Source of the DNA: Cristatella mucedo
Taxonomy: Eukaryota > Bryozoa > Phylactolaemata > Cristatellidae
Assembly (NCBI GenBank): GCA_009760855.2
Contig: WPIO01000001.1
Coordinates: 2,226,501 to 2,290,500, forward strand
Length of the DNA: 64,000 bases
Reading direction: 5' to 3'
Part shown: in pieces, positions 21,901 to 33,853 of the stretch
How the letters are laid out: each line of letters starts with the position of its first letter
Numbering within the stretch: position 1 is the stretch's first letter
Program-made: the position numbers and the translations under genes
Notes under the pieces: model-generated
Database searches by the model: none
Seen by the model: only the letters and a program-made list of their open reading frames with translations
What the model was told of the DNA's origin: nothing

Positions 21901-24900
21901 CCCTTGTTTGACAATATTTCTCTCAAGAGTTGGCTGCCATGTCGTGTCCTTGGTGTCCTTTGCCAGAACGATGACGTGGTATTGCCGCTGGTTATGTTGG
22001 CTGCACTGTCTTTTCGATTTCGGTCGTGAGAACACAGCTATCAGCTGATTATAGATTTATTACTTATAATTATTCTGATTATTTATGTATCATTTATTAT
22101 TATTGGTTATTAGCTTTTATCAGCCGGTGCTGCTGGATGAATGCTGGGCACTTAGCCTAGCTGCAGCCTCAGATACGCAGTTTCTCACTTTATAGAGTCA
22201 CGGGCAAGGACCTCACACGGATAAGCAGAAAGAAGATATCAAGAATCTTAATCACCTGCTAAGTAAAACTAGGGAACAAGCCAAGGTCAGTGGCGCTGTC
22301 TGCCTTACATGCTGCACGTTTTATTCTTTCGTGAGCATATCGTGCTGCTTATGCGACCAGCAGAAGGGCAGGCAGGCATGCTAAACCAAACGGGCTCTTG
22401 CTGTTGGCGTTTGGACGTTGGAAATTACTAGTCTAAAAGCAGCAGCTTTATCCGTTCAGCTGGCGACCGTTCTACGGCACGCGGTGGCTCTTCGGTTGAG
22501 TTATCAAATTACAAACTGTTAGTTAGTAAATGGTGGCTGTGATTGGTAACTGTAACCAAGCTTGTAGCCAACAAAAGTTATAGCACACCTGTTATTCAAG
22601 CTTCGCTGAGATGCTTGGTCTCTTTTGATTGCCCCGAGGACACAGATGAAGTCGATAATTTTGTACAACCTATGGTTAAATGGTGGCTACTGGAAGCTTG
22701 GCGGGTATTTTAGGGGAAGGGCAGGTGATCTACCAGCACTAGCTTCAGTATCCTGCCCCTCACCCCACGGAACACCAGCACGCATAGTTTCTCAAAACTA
22801 TTCGTCCTCTGTAGGTTGCCTGTCTCGTTTTAGTTGACCGGGCAGAAAGTGGAGTCAAACTTTCCTGCTTCCGCTGTCTCCACCACAGCTCAACCGACGA
22901 TGGCGACTGCTGCCACTGCCAGCTCGTCTGGCTCGTCAACAGCTGCGCAGGGGCACCAGATGCTGACACCGTCTGTGCTGGCAGCGATCTCTGCCGCTCA
23001 GACGCCGAGCGAGTCCAGGGTTCTCGAAAGGAAGCGCCTGCAGGAGCTAGTGCGCGAGGTCGACCCGATGGAGCAGCTCGATGAGGAGGTCGAGGAGGTC
23101 AGAGCAGCACTTGCGAGCAGCAGGCTCGGACCGGTCTGCCGTGTCCGTGTGCATGTCGTATGCGAAATATGCAGCTTCGATTCAGCTCCCCTCTCCTCCA
23201 TTAATATTCAAGCAGCTCGAACAGAAGCCGGAAGACGAGTTGCCTTCGAGCTGTCGAGAATGGCAAAAATTTCATCAAACGTCCTTGAACATTTTGATAT
23301 TCTGCAATCGTGGACAAGTATTCAAAGCTCGTCCAACCGAAATCAGACATGCAATAGTGCTGTAACATGCAAGCAAAGCTATGCTCGCATTTGAAACTCC
23401 ACGTTGATCTGTATAGTACTGGCCGAGTTATGGAATTTACAAAGCACTAATCTAAACCAATTGTAAATGAAAACTGTAAATGTAAACTATAAATGAAGCT
23501 GTTTAAAAGTCACAAGCATGTACCTCAAGTTGACAACATGCACGTTGAGGTGACATGGTTCAACAAGTTGGTATTCAAGTCGAACATGATGCAAGTATTT
23601 ATACTTTCTACGATATGTTGCTTCCGGTTTGCTTATGGGTTATTCTTGGCTAGCATAATTATTTTCTTAATAATCTTCTTTATGTGGAAATTTTCAAACC
23701 TCCCGATCCGTTTCTCTAATGTTTGTCTTTCTTAAGGTACCCTAAAAAATGCACAACTGTTGGACCAATTTTCTCACCATTTTTCTAGCATTTAACCTTA
23801 ATTGAATCACGTGTTCGAGAGCAGGTTGGTGCCCGAAGGAGGTATCGCCCTCAAGACAAACTGTTATTAGTCCCAAATTATGACCTCGAAGTTACTTTGA
23901 TTTATTTGTATGTGGACCTTTTATAGGTATCACATTGACGATTCAAGCTGTATTTTCCAGAATGAGAGAAAATGGGTCGTATTGTGTGATTGCATTCTTT
24001 GCTCTTTTATTGTGTTTGTTCAAGCTCATGTTTATGTCGCGATTGGTAAAAATGGCATAAGTAATCAAATGAATGAAATAGCTTTAAGCCACGTGTGTCT
24101 GAACCCTTTGCATCGGTGCTAATCTGCCTGCAGGCTTTTTAATGTTTTTGGCCAATGTTTCCGACCCATAGTTGGGATTTATATAATTCATTTCACATTC
24201 AGCTTCGCAAATTTACCTCCTAAAATGTTCTAGGCACTTATGCAAATAGCTGACGACTTCATTGATAACGTGATCAACTCTGCTTGTGAGCTGGCAAAAC
24301 ACCGGAAGTCGGACACACTTGAAGTGAAGGACGTTCAGCTTCATCTCGGTAAGTGATAGACCTTCAGTTCAGTGGAATTCGGCCAACAATCGCTGCAGGT
24401 TGCCATTCTTGACTTGTGCATTTGGCAGATCGTGCTTGGAATATGTGGATCCCGGGCTTTGGCTCAGATGATTTGCGACCATACAAGAAGGCACCCACAA
24501 CTGAAGCCCACAAGCAGGTAAGTGGTCATTATTGTTATTTTTTCTTGGGGAAAACGTGCGTCTTGACTGTATTAGTCCGATCAGCTACTGACACAGTTTA
24601 GTTAGTGTCTGTGTGTTTCTGGAATGTGGCTGTCACCCGATTTTACAGCAGCCACTAGAACATACCAGGGATAAATCCCAAGTATTGCCGGTGTTAAACA
24701 GAAGAGCACGTCGTGCTTATTGATTAGACAGCATTGCACATATTGCACGATCGGTTATTACATCAGCCTTGATAGGGTTGACCTGTAGGCTGGATTTTAC
24801 ATCAGTCTAGTAAATGGTTATGCTGTAAACTTCACTTACTTCCGTTGGTAGTTCTTAGCTATAGCATTGCTAGGCCACCGGCTTTGACATACAGCAAGCA

Positions 24901-25899
24901 GCACGGAAAAATAACTGGCTTACATGTGGCATACATTCTTTTTTATGCAACCCGTGTGCCAGTTTAGCCACATTAGCAAGGTTTTCTGGGATGTTTTAGT
25001 CAGCCTTTGGATTGCAATTACATGGTAATTAACACCATGGAATGGTTCATTTGTTCGCGAGCAGTTTTTTTCGTAATTACTTGTGTGAAATACAGCAATA
25101 AAGCAAATGGCCGCTATTCCCTACCAACTTAGCTTTTATGACAACGACAGTGAAGAACTTGGAATTAACCCATTTCTGCTAGGAAAACTGAAAAATTCAC
25201 GTCTTGTGGTTTGCATTTAGTCTGAAAAAACAGCAAATGAGCCCAAACTAAATATATTTACTCTGTAGTCGTACAAAATTGACCTCTCAAAAGGGTTTGA
25301 GAATGATTAGATGTTCTAGATTTTCGGCTATTCTGCAAATCGCTTTCTCGAAGAAGCCCTCAGACATAGTTGTGTTTTCGTTATACTGTCCAGATAACGA
25401 CGTCAAAGATTCAATATATCCTGGCGATAGCACTCACCTTACTCTTGAGGGACCTTCCATATTTTCTTGTCAAGATGGGCATCAAGGATATTGACTTTAA
25501 AGGAAATTCTGCATCTTATTCCGGCACAGTTTTTGATGAGCGCCAGAAGCGGCTACTCTTAGTTTTCAGCCTTGTGATTACCCAGAAAGCCGTGAACCAC
25601 TGCAATGAAACTGTTCTAAGCTGCTTTCTCTTGATCAGCTACTTGGATAATTCGTCATACGAAACGATCTTCTTTATTGGTGATCCGATCAAGTTTCACC
25701 CAACAAAGCTCCACACCTTGTGCCTGGATGTCAGAAGCTCAGCACTGGACTTGTTAAGACCAAGGCCTTTGATAAGATTTTCGAGGTCTTTCTGGTTGGG
25801 GAAGTATGGCTTTCTTCCCCCAGCCATATTCCTGACATTAGGATCTAGACCCGAAATAGTGTTCTTGCTGTCTGACTTGCTGCTCCCCGGGAGATGGCT

Positions 25900-25936
<37 letters not shown>

Positions 25937-25953
25937 TTCTCCGTCTCTCACTT

Positions 25954-26014
<61 letters not shown>

Positions 26015-26886
26015 TTCTCTCTTTCTCGCTCTCTATCTATCTATCTATCTATCTCTCTCTGGACGTGTGGGAATCGATTGCTCAGGGCAGTGGAACGACG
26101 TACAAAGGAATGTATGGGTATGTGATGGAAGACGGGCTCTCACCAGTTCGTGGTTTCAAAGGGTCCACCATGGAGAAGTAGCTGTTGCACGATTGGTCGG
26201 TCGGTGCAACCAAATTCTTGGAATACCAAATTGATGTAATTCTTTTCTCCCCTATACCAGCTTGTAAGCATACTTTGCAAGATTTGCCCAGTTAGCCTTA
26301 GATTATTGTCCCAGTTGTTTATCACGCAAAAGACAGGGAATTTCCTCAGTCTGCAACACATTAACGTATTTTTTCTAGACCACATTATCAGGAATTTGGT
26401 GCAATGACCCGACACCAGAAAAGGAGCTGCAAATCACTGCCGTATTTTAAACAGTATGCTATTGGCAGTCTTTGCTTTAGTCACCTTCTGCTAGTTTGGA
26501 AGCAGAATCAGCCATCCAGTGAGACTGGTACTTTGTTAATTTATCTATGTGAGTGCGTGTGATGGCAGATGGTTTAAAGAGAAGAGCAACGAGGGTAGAG
26601 AAAGAGAGGAGGAAAAAGTAAGGAAGCAAACTCTCATTGGTTTTGAGGGATGATGGACAAGGTCATCCCGAGGGCTAAATTTTGAGTTGCCCTTGCACAA
26701 AAATATAAGCAGCTACTGGCAATTTATATATAAGTCAATTGGCATATGCCGTCTGCAGAAAGTACCTCTTTTGTCTGGTCTGTGGTCCTGATTTGATGTG
26801 AGTATTCGTTTTGCTTTGTTATTTGTGAGCATTTATGCTGTTTGTAGAGAGTTGCACTTATCAAGAAGACCATGAAGAAATATTAA
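18858..26886 (+). CDS. TAF12: TAF12, TFIID/SAGA histone-fold subunit (complete, six coding exons)
   Basis: Exons: 18858-18956, 22196-22285, 22834-23097, 24234-24348, 24429-24517 and 26848-26886. Together they give 231 codons plus TAA, with every junction in phase. The core reads [19 protein letters not shown], then [46 protein letters not shown] and TTEAHKQ. This is the TAF12 histone fold (about residues 130-210) with its conserved C-terminal tail. TAF12 pairs with TAF4 (and with ADA1 in SAGA) through the fold, in the nucleus, during pol II preinitiation complex assembly. The N-terminal 63 residues (exons 1-2: [10 protein letters not shown]..., then a charged helical stretch [20 protein letters not shown]) do not resemble vertebrate TAF12 as I remember it. 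They are supported only by splice sites and phase. The start ATG lies one base after an acceptor-like TTTTCAG, so a non-coding first exon probably lies upstream. Confidence 0.93.
20545..20635. repeat. GA / GACA simple repeat
   Basis: AGAGAGAGG-type runs pass into six or more GACA/GATA units, then back to AGAGAG. It lies within TAF12 intron 1. Confidence 0.85.
21100..21245 (+). repeat. SINE-2 reference copy
   Basis: A-box region TGGTCTAGCGGTTAAGG (tRNA-Glu/Asp-like), B box GGGCTCGAGCCCC, short body GCATATGTGAAGCGCCTGAA. Then comes a hairpin with AGCGCC and GGCGCT arms, followed by ATATAAATACATTATATT. The 3' half matches the LINE-B 3' end. Confidence 0.85.
21420..21650 (+). repeat. Old LINE 3' fragment related to LINE-B
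   Basis: A short coding remnant ([12 protein letters not shown]) precedes a diverged tail TCTCTAGAAAGGGATTTAG, then TTTTATCAA. The arms of the hairpin are no longer complementary. Confidence 0.5.
22196..22285 (+). CDS. TAF12: TAF12 exon 2
   Basis: Exactly 30 codons between TTTATAG and GTCAGT, phase 0 at both ends. The product is hydrophilic and helix-prone ([15 protein letters not shown]). Being symmetrical, the exon could be skipped without a frameshift. Confidence 0.65.
22834..23097 (+). CDS. TAF12: TAF12 exon 3 (linker and first histone-fold helix)
   Basis: 88 codons from CGTTTTAG to GTCAGA. An Ala/Ser/Thr-rich linker is followed by [20 protein letters not shown], the conserved start of the TAF12 fold. 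The frame stays open to 23394 past the donor, but that read-through has no family match. Confidence 0.9.
24234..24348 (+). CDS. TAF12: TAF12 exon 4 (central histone-fold helices)
   Basis: Begins [13 protein letters not shown] after GTTCTAG. It contains [20 protein letters not shown] and leaves one base before GTAAGT (phase 1). This exon carries the alpha2 helix and the loop to alpha3 used for pairing with TAF4. Confidence 0.95.
24429..24517 (+). CDS. TAF12: TAF12 exon 5
   Basis: It follows an 80-nt intron, completes the split Asp codon and encodes [20 protein letters not shown] and TTEAHKQ. It ends in phase 0 at GTAAGT. This is the most conserved part of the TAF12 family. Confidence 0.96.
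24518..26847 (+). other. TAF12 intron 5
   Basis: It contains the CT microsatellite at 25900-26055. The 251-codon frame at 25370-26125 is largely translated microsatellite and is not called. Confidence 0.7.
25900..26055. repeat. (CT)n microsatellite with (CTAT)n end
   Basis: About 155 nt of CT with a few interruptions (TCACTTTCTC twice), passing into four CTAT units. It produces spurious Leu/Ser open frames. Confidence 0.95.
26848..26886 (+). CDS. TAF12: TAF12 exon 6 (13-codon terminal micro-exon)
   Basis: After TTTGTAG it reads [12 protein letters not shown] and TAA, the counterpart of the human RMALIRKTTKK end. At 39 coding nt it is too short for an ORF search. It lies 2.3 kb from exon 5. 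Confidence 0.92.
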   Translation, partial: RVALIKKTMKKY

Positions 26887-26943
26887 ACTACCTCATATTG
26901 AAGGCTTTTATTCTTTGCCTATGGTCATCAGAAAGCATATTGC

Positions 26944-26949
26944 AATAAA
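26944..26949 (+). terminator. Poly(A) signal AATAAA of TAF12
   Basis: The hexamer lies 58 nt after the stop codon, giving a very short 3' UTR. Confidence 0.7.
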
Positions 26950-28700
26950 ATCACCAGGAACTAGTTGCCGTGCCTACTGAGTCTCAAGCAGGCTGTGTCT
27001 CGGCAATGCTGTTTCGTTCCTGTCTGAAACCACTACAACTGTTGAACGCTGTGTGCTGCTCTAATCGGCAAGGATGTGGACTAGGGAAGCCTACAAGACA
27101 TCTAGTGCCGTCTTTTTTTTTACATTGTTTAGCTAGGTAATCACCCGACTCTGAAGGTGGTTGCTCATGGTTATAGTTTTGCAATAACATTAAATATCAT
27201 GATTCGGCTTATGCTTTATTTCGGAGGCCGGATAGTGGCTTGATCCAGAGGTGAGTGGGTGTGAGTAGTAGTCTGTGGCCTGACGGTCGAGCACAGGCCA
27301 ATCAGTCACAGAGGTAGCTTGCCGGTTGGCATATGCCTGGATTACTGCACCGCCTGGGTTGCTTTGTAACGATAATAGTATTACATTTGATGCTTCAACG
27401 CTTCGACCCCTCTTTGGCTTCCTAAATCACAAGCAGCATATGACTTCCAGTGAATAAAAATATTAATTAAATAAACCGTGTATAAAGATATTTTCTACAT
27501 TGCCGAAGCAGGCATCCCCCGAAATTTCGGCATTAAGCATTTGACAGTGTGTAGGCTGCATCCTTTTTTCGTTCGGTCAGTTTTTTAACGCCTACTCATG
27601 CTGAGCTACGCCGGCAGATTCGGCTGCTGTAACGATGCTTAAATCCGAGCGTTTGCTGCAATTGAAGCAAACTATTTTTTTGGGGCACCAGGGCTCACAC
27701 CGGTTTCCGGTCGGGCTTCTAATCTTGCCTGGCTGCTCACCTCGGACGTATACAACCAAATGGGAGCCGAGACCGGCCGGCTGGCTGCAACGAGTAGGGG
27801 GCTGCATTTTACGAGTGGCTTCTATATAAGCTTTATAAGTTTTGAAGCCAGGTTTCTATGTCAGGCCACCCTGAAATTGTGGCAAGACGTTAGGGGCATG
27901 TTTCTTCTCAAATTCAAGGGCTCTTTTTAATCTAGATAGTAGGTTCTTGGAAGGGTTGTGTCCTGGGCAGGGCTTCCTTCAGTCATAGGCAGGGCTTCCT
28001 TCAGTCCTGGGCAGGGCATCAGGACTGGGCAGAGGGTTTCAGCAATGCCTTAATGGCCTTAACTGAGTATTAATTAGTGTTTGCTGACAGAACAACGTTC
28101 TAAAGAGGCGTGCTGATTGGTGCGCCTTAGCGGCAGAGCTTCAAGCATTCCAAATCGGGGTAAAATAATCTTTTTAGACACTTTAACCGGTCGGCTGAGG
28201 CTTCGGGCAGTGACCTTTCTCAATTGAGAATGATTTTAGAGTGGCTACGGATTTTAACCATGCTGGGTTAAGAGAGAAAGTCGCCGCTTTGATGCCATGG
28301 TCCTCAGAGTCTAAGTCTAAACCGATTGCCACCAGCTTGGTTACGAGTGTCTAGCAGCCAGCCCAGCAGGTCGATGATGGCACGTCTTACGTCGGTTGAA
28401 GATAGGTGGAGCCTAGGTTAAGGCAGCAGCTCAAGGGGAAATTGCTGCGTGAGGTGCGGTTCATTCTTTGCCTCAAACCTCTGTTATCCGAGCCTCTCGT
28501 GGATCGAACGAGGGCCTTGCTAGCTCTACTTTGCCATAAGAGGAACAGCAGTTCGATTCGAAGGCAAAAGATTTACACTGCGCATGTCACCTCCGGCAGT
28601 GTTATGCTTGCGAACTACTCTGTATAGGATTGCATGACGACAGCACTGCCAAGCTCCACGCATGAATGAACATCAGCGACAACTGCCTGGGTGGCTAACA
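26950..28700. other. Intergenic sequence, mostly unique
   Basis: No exon is supported. At 27961-28025 a roughly 22-bp unit (GGGCAGGGCTTCCTTCAGTC) is repeated two to three times. Confidence 0.4.
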
Positions 28701-31180
28701 GGCTGTCGACCTTGAGTGGTTAGGCTGGTGCTGTGCGTGAGGCATCCCGAGAACCGGTTTTCGGGGTGCAGATTTGTTTTTTGGCATGCGGTGAGAAGCC
28801 GCGCCCCTCAGCCACTGTGGCCTTGGCTGGCGGCCCGGTCCGACCTCCGCGAGAAGGCGTGGTGGCCGGCACACAGCTGCGTTTGCCCTACCGTTCTATC
28901 CGGCGGCCAGCCCCCTTTGGCCTCAGCTAGCAGCAAAACGTGGTTGGACAAACGGGCTGGGAGAAAGAGAGACTCAATTCATCGAGATACGCGAATGGCT
29001 GAGGCGAAGTAACGTCTCCTTCGCAGAGTACGACTTAGGCATTTAACTAATATACCGCCGTGTGGCTGCCGAATTTCGGTAGTCGGTGAGTTTCGGGCTG
29101 CAGCAGGCGCGACCATCGATCAGGCTGTGCCGACCGCTAGGTTCGCCTCTCTTGAGAGAGAAACCGAAAACTGCTCAATATCAACTTCGAGCGAACAAAT
29201 TGCTTCGGACGGCAGAGCGTGAGCGCCGCACAGCCAGTGAGGTGCAGGCTAGCAACTTGATAAAGCCAGCAGCTCTGGAATGCATGGCATTAGCTTCTCT
29301 TGCGAACGCCGCCGAGAGAGGATGGCCCCCCCCCCAGCATTCTCAGCGGCTGGCGGAGGGCTAGTTTATCGGCTGGCTTTCGCGTTAGGAAATCGGCCGT
29401 ACGCACTAGCACCGGTGGGTGTCCGCAGCGCCGCATGGCGAGATTCGGCAGTCGCGAATCCTCGGCTGCTGCGAACGACTAACTCAGCGCCAAGGCGCAG
29501 TGATGGAGAAAGTGAAAGCACTGCTTTCACTTTTGCCTTTCGTTTGGCTTTGCAGCTGGTTCACGAGTTTCCTGTAGTAGCTCAGTACCGCTAGAACTTC
29601 TCGCTGTGCGCCCTTGCACGAGGAGCACAGTACTCGATCTCAACGATTTCTCATGATCCGAGCGGGCAATTACTTTGGTTCATTTACCCGCCTTGAACTG
29701 TAGCATTGGGCAGCCTCTGCTGCGATTAAAAAAAAAGCCGTGCACGCAACTTCGAGCTTACTAGGTTTTTGGACGCCGCGCAACAGCAAACAGCGTACGG
29801 TCTGCTCCCAGCTCGGCTACCGTGCCTATGACCGGTTATCCGGCAGCGCACTGCCGCACGAGACGAAGGGGCATAAGTGCAGTCGGCGAGCGTCTGACGG
29901 CAGTCGTGCACCCCTGCAATGTGCAATCACTGAGCCGGCCGGTCGCTCCAGATGCTAGCTCGCACCTAGCTGCAAAGAAAAAATGGAAAAGAATGGGAAA
30001 GAATGCACGCACGCGGCGGCGATTGCCCATCGAGCTCGAGCGAATTGTCGGAGAACGTTGCACGGAAGAAACCGTGCGCACCGGCTCGAGGTCGTTTTGA
30101 GTTACTCTCAGACGAGGGTCAAGGCCGTCTCTACCTCGAAGTTGGGCGCGTAGAGCAGCGGGAGTAGCAAATCTGAGATAAGACGCGTTGGAGATTTAGC
30201 AAAATTGCTTGAATCGTGATCGGTCGCTTACGAGATGGCACCTCCCCACATTCGGTAATTATGCTTACGAACTCAGCTGCGGCGGTGGCAGTGGTTTGAG
30301 GGCTGAGTTGCTTGAGCCGCGGTGCGTTACCGCGGCGGCGGCGCTCACCCTGCCCTGCGCCCTCTGCGAGCGGCCTGCGCCTATTGTGGAGGCGTGCGCT
30401 CGTGCGCGCCTCGCTCCTCGCGCGTCGTCTAGATTCAAGGAGCCGCGTAGTTCTCAGCGCCGACGCATTGGGAAACATGGCCGCTTCCAGCGACCGAGAG
30501 CGCGGCGCGGTCGACGCGATTTATTCAGGCGAAGGCGTAGGCGTCGAGCAGGTGGCGCTCGCGGCTGGTGGTGGTAGTCGCGCACGAGCCGCCAGGGGGC
30601 GCTCGCGGCGGCGGCTATCTCTGGCGGCGTTGGGCGCGCCGTTGACCGCGATGATGCAGGTGGCTCGGACCGGAGCTCGCTCAGGCGGCCGCGACCGGCT
30701 AGTCCGCTGGCCGCGACCGGCTTTAAAGCAGCCAGCGCCTTCAAAGCAGCCAGCGCCGCCGCGGCCGCCGCCGAGCGGCTGGCCCGCCGTCGTTCGCGTC
30801 TTGCGGTTCACCTTCGAAGTCTCCTCGGCGGCGAGGACTCGCCGCGGCGGGGCGGGACTGGACGCTGCAAATTCAGCGCTCGGAGCTCGCGCTGCTAGCG
30901 CCGCTCGGTCGGACGAAGCGGCGGGCGCCCCGAGGCCGCGCGCACGCACGCCAGGAATCTGGCGCGCGCTCCTCACCTGGCCGCAACGCACAGGCCTGAA
31001 GGCCCGGTGGGCGCTCGAGCAGACGGCCGGCGGAACTGGAACTTTTTTGCAACGAAGTTTGCAGACACGCTCGCTCTACCCTGCCTTCCGGCGGGCCGAA
31101 ACGAGCCGGCGACCGGGTGCGCGCGTCTGCGAGTACGCGCCCACTGCTTACAGCTTGATAAACTATTGCAAGGTATCCTA
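28701..31180. other. CpG-rich block, possible promoter region
   Basis: GC and CpG content rise clearly from about 28.7 kb and peak at 30300-31150, where CGGCGG, GCGCGC and CCGCGG motifs are dense on both strands. Long overlapping frames on both strands are expected from this composition and are not called as proteins. An unmethylated CpG-island promoter is an inference. Confidence 0.45.
30477..30551 (+). CDS. Possible first coding exon in the CpG-rich block (weak)
   Basis: An ATG in a strong context (GGAAACATGG) starts MAASSDRERGAVDAIYSGEG and runs to a GAGCAG/GTGGCG donor-like site at about 30552. The MAAS start resembles many housekeeping proteins. No downstream exon with matching phase was identified, and the frame continues open for another 200 codons because of base composition. 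Confidence 0.25.
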
Positions 31181-32424
31181 AAAGGTTAATGTTGGATCAC
31201 CTAGACAATTTATGGCTGTCGCCTATTCTCATGACCTCGGTTTCAGGTGAATGTCACTGTCCGTGACACCTGTATCGTGTAACTGTAGGTAGGACAGCAT
31301 TAGTAATGTAGCTGAACCAGTGTCAGTGTTTAATTTGCAAAGCAACAAAGACCTAGTGGGCGTTATGCTGGAGAGTTTACTGCGGCACACTAAAAGCCTT
31401 CGCGGCTTTCGTCACGTGGTAGCCAGTACACTTCATCTCACGCAGCAAAGAGAAAGCGAGAAGCGTAGCTGAGTCGGGAGGGCAGTCGAGGTACGTGAAC
31501 GGTCCGGCACCAGCACACATTTTCAAGCATTACTGTATGCTGACATAGACTCGTTCTCACACCTGCGCTTATCAGGTCAGCCCATCCAGAACATTCGCTG
31601 AGGCCAGCGGCGCGATGACTTGCACGATTCGCCTTGATATCCTTTAAGATACTCCGAGTTAGAATTATAATCTAAACTATAACTATAATCAAATTTAAAT
31701 TTGAATTATAGTTTAATTTATATAATGTATTATATTCATTAAGGTATTCTCCTAGAGAATACGCATAGTTCGCGACCGCTGCGTTCCCGCTGCTGCATCA
31801 GCGGGCACCGACAGGCGCGTCGAGCACTGGCACTTTGCCACTGTTGGGCAAAGACCAATGGCTATCAAGCGATGGATCGGGCGCGCTGCCTCAGGCGGCG
31901 GCGCGCAAAAAAGCCGCAGAGCCGCGTCATTGCAGCGTCCCGTGGAATGAGGAGATGATTGACCGCCCAAGATTGACCGACCGCCCGTCGCACATGCGTC
32001 GTCCGACGCGGTCGAAGCTGTTGGAAGCCGCTAGAGCCGCTGCCGAGATGGCGAACGTACGACGACGAGTCGCAACCTACGACGCTGTGACCAATGGCTA
32101 GGGCCAGGTGGATTTCGCGTTTGCGAAAACTCCGAGCCCATGGAAAGTCGGAATTTCCCGTGGAAAATTGGCGCTTTTTGAGAATTTGTTCGCTGGGCGC
32201 ACGGCATTTTAATGCCGAGCGCCGAATGGCTTACATCAGCCAGAATTCGGAAACATATTCAGAAATGTCAAAACAACTTTGTAATTTTGCAGTCCTATTT
32301 CGTAGTGGCAAGTCGAAGTAGCAGTTGAAGAATTTGAACCGAGCGTCGCTGCTGTCAGCAGATTATAGGAGCCGGTGCGCCCGATTTAAACGACGTCCGG
32401 TACTGTGGCTATAGAATAATGATA
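31181..32424. other. Gene-free stretch with a LINE-A remnant
   Basis: LINE-A 3' sequence (minus) lies at 31365-31500. An AT-rich near-palindrome of AATTATAGTTTA-like blocks lies at 31660-31735. Nothing coding is supported. Confidence 0.45.
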
Positions 32425-33775
32425 TTATTAATAATGAAACGTTTGCTATAGCGCCCTCGGATAACTCAATCTCTTTCTAGGCGCTTTACATTTGCTGCAA
32501 AGGGAAGCGCTATTGAATGGCGAGCGGTATCATGCTAGATAAGCAGCATGAATAACATGGTTAGGGGTGACAAGCACAAGGTCAACATGCAAGTGTGGTT
32601 AGTGGCAGCATGCAACAGTTTCAGAACGCATAAGCACATAAAAAACAAATCACGGGACCGACTGAATGCTGTCTAAAATAAATCCGTTTTTAATTTCTCT
32701 TTAAGTGTGGACAAGTCAGGCGATGTCGTGACGCAAGTCGGGAGTGAGTTCCAGGCTTTGAGAGCATACGAACTATATGCAGGGTCTCCAAAGAGTTTGA
32801 GATTTGTACGAGGTATAGGTCAAGATTTCGATTCCGAAAAGCGGGTGGTACGATGCTCAGCCTGGTGGGGGAGTAGATCTGAAAGATAGGCTAGAGCCAA
32901 TTAATAAAGTGACCTAAAAGTGAGTGACAGAACCTCGAAGTCGATGCGTTGCTTGACTGGGAGCCAGTTCAGGTCGGCGAGAAGTGACGTGATGTGGCAA
33001 CAGCGACGTTCACGACAGACAAGCCAAGCTGCAGGGTTTTGCAGCAGCTGCAAGCGCCTGAGTGCACATGCTGGTAGACCAGAAAGCAGTGAATTACAGA
33101 AGTCACTACGGGATGTCACAATTGTATGAGCCAACTTACACGTGGTATCCCTGTCTCGGCAAGCCTGAATTTTAGCAATATTATATAGCTGAAAGTAGGC
33201 AGACTTGACTGTGGAGCTAATGAAAGCTGTGGTCGTCTAACGAAAGGTCAATCTGGAACAGGACACGTAGATTTCGCGTAGATTCAACAGGATGTATGGT
33301 GGCAGAGCCAACTGTGAACGTTAGCCTTTCCTATTTCTGAATCACATTTGGTTTTCCCATGACTAGTAAGTTGTTTTATATCATCATTCAATGTAAGACA
33401 GTTTTTTGCCATCTATGCGCGGCTGTCGTCAATACATGCAGCAACTGAGTCGAGAGAGATCGACGTGCTGGGACGGATCAAACCAAAGGTACAACTGAGC
33501 ATAGATCGTGCTTGTCAATCAAATCGGCAAGAGGGAGAGTACAAGTTTTGAAAAGAACGGGACCAAGCCCAAATCCCCGATTTACCCCATTTTTCAAAGG
33601 TTGCTCAGATAATTGTCGTCCATTCACATCAATACTCCGGAGTCCCCTACTGAGATAGGACCTGAATAATTGCAATGCAGTGCCAGTGCAGTGCCCAGGC
33701 GAGATGAGAGGCGCTCAAGAAGGACTTGGTGGTCGAGCAAATCAAGCAGAGATTCACTGTATTACAGTGTGTCCA
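32425..33775 (-). repeat. LINE-B 5'-truncated copy (RT domain to 3' tail)
   Basis: On the minus strand, in order: LLEHLS-type RT text near 33720, FRSYLSRGLRSIDVNG, PLADLIDKHD, HTIVTSRSDFCNSLLSGLPA, HITSLLADLNWLPVKQRIDF, the 3' UTR and the hairpin at 32450-32490. Frames are broken several times. It ends just before the inverted-repeat element at 33854. Confidence 0.85.
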
Positions 33776-33853
33776 TTCTGAACATTGTTGCCGCGGCCGA
33801 AACGCCGCTGACACGCAGCTCCGCCGGAAGAAATCTCGTGCGTCTGCTGCAGT

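Larger units (their letters stand above)
18957..22195 (+). other. TAF12 intron 1 with repeat remnants
   Basis: It holds a LINE-B tail piece at 19625-19715 (CTAGAAAGATTAAGTTCTCT then TTATTATTG) and a partial SINE-2 at 20270-20335. A full SINE-2 lies at 21100-21245, a GA/GACA-rich run at 20545-20635 and an older LINE C-terminal piece at 21420-21650. Confidence 0.65.

Noticed and set aside
23098-23394. Read-through extension of TAF12 exon 3
   Set aside because: A GTCAGA donor at 23098 joins in phase to exon 4, restoring the conserved [12 protein letters not shown] junction. The read-through has no family match.
25370-26125. 251-codon plus-strand frame in TAF12 intron 5
   Set aside because: The second half is translated (CT)n, the first half has no domain, and the whole lies between two phase-matched TAF12 exons.
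30312-31181. 289-codon frame in the CpG-rich block
   Set aside because: Overlapping frames of similar length exist on both strands. The product is Ala/Arg/Pro-rich with no domain, as expected from GC-rich DNA. Only the ATG at 30477 was kept, as a weak first-exon candidate.
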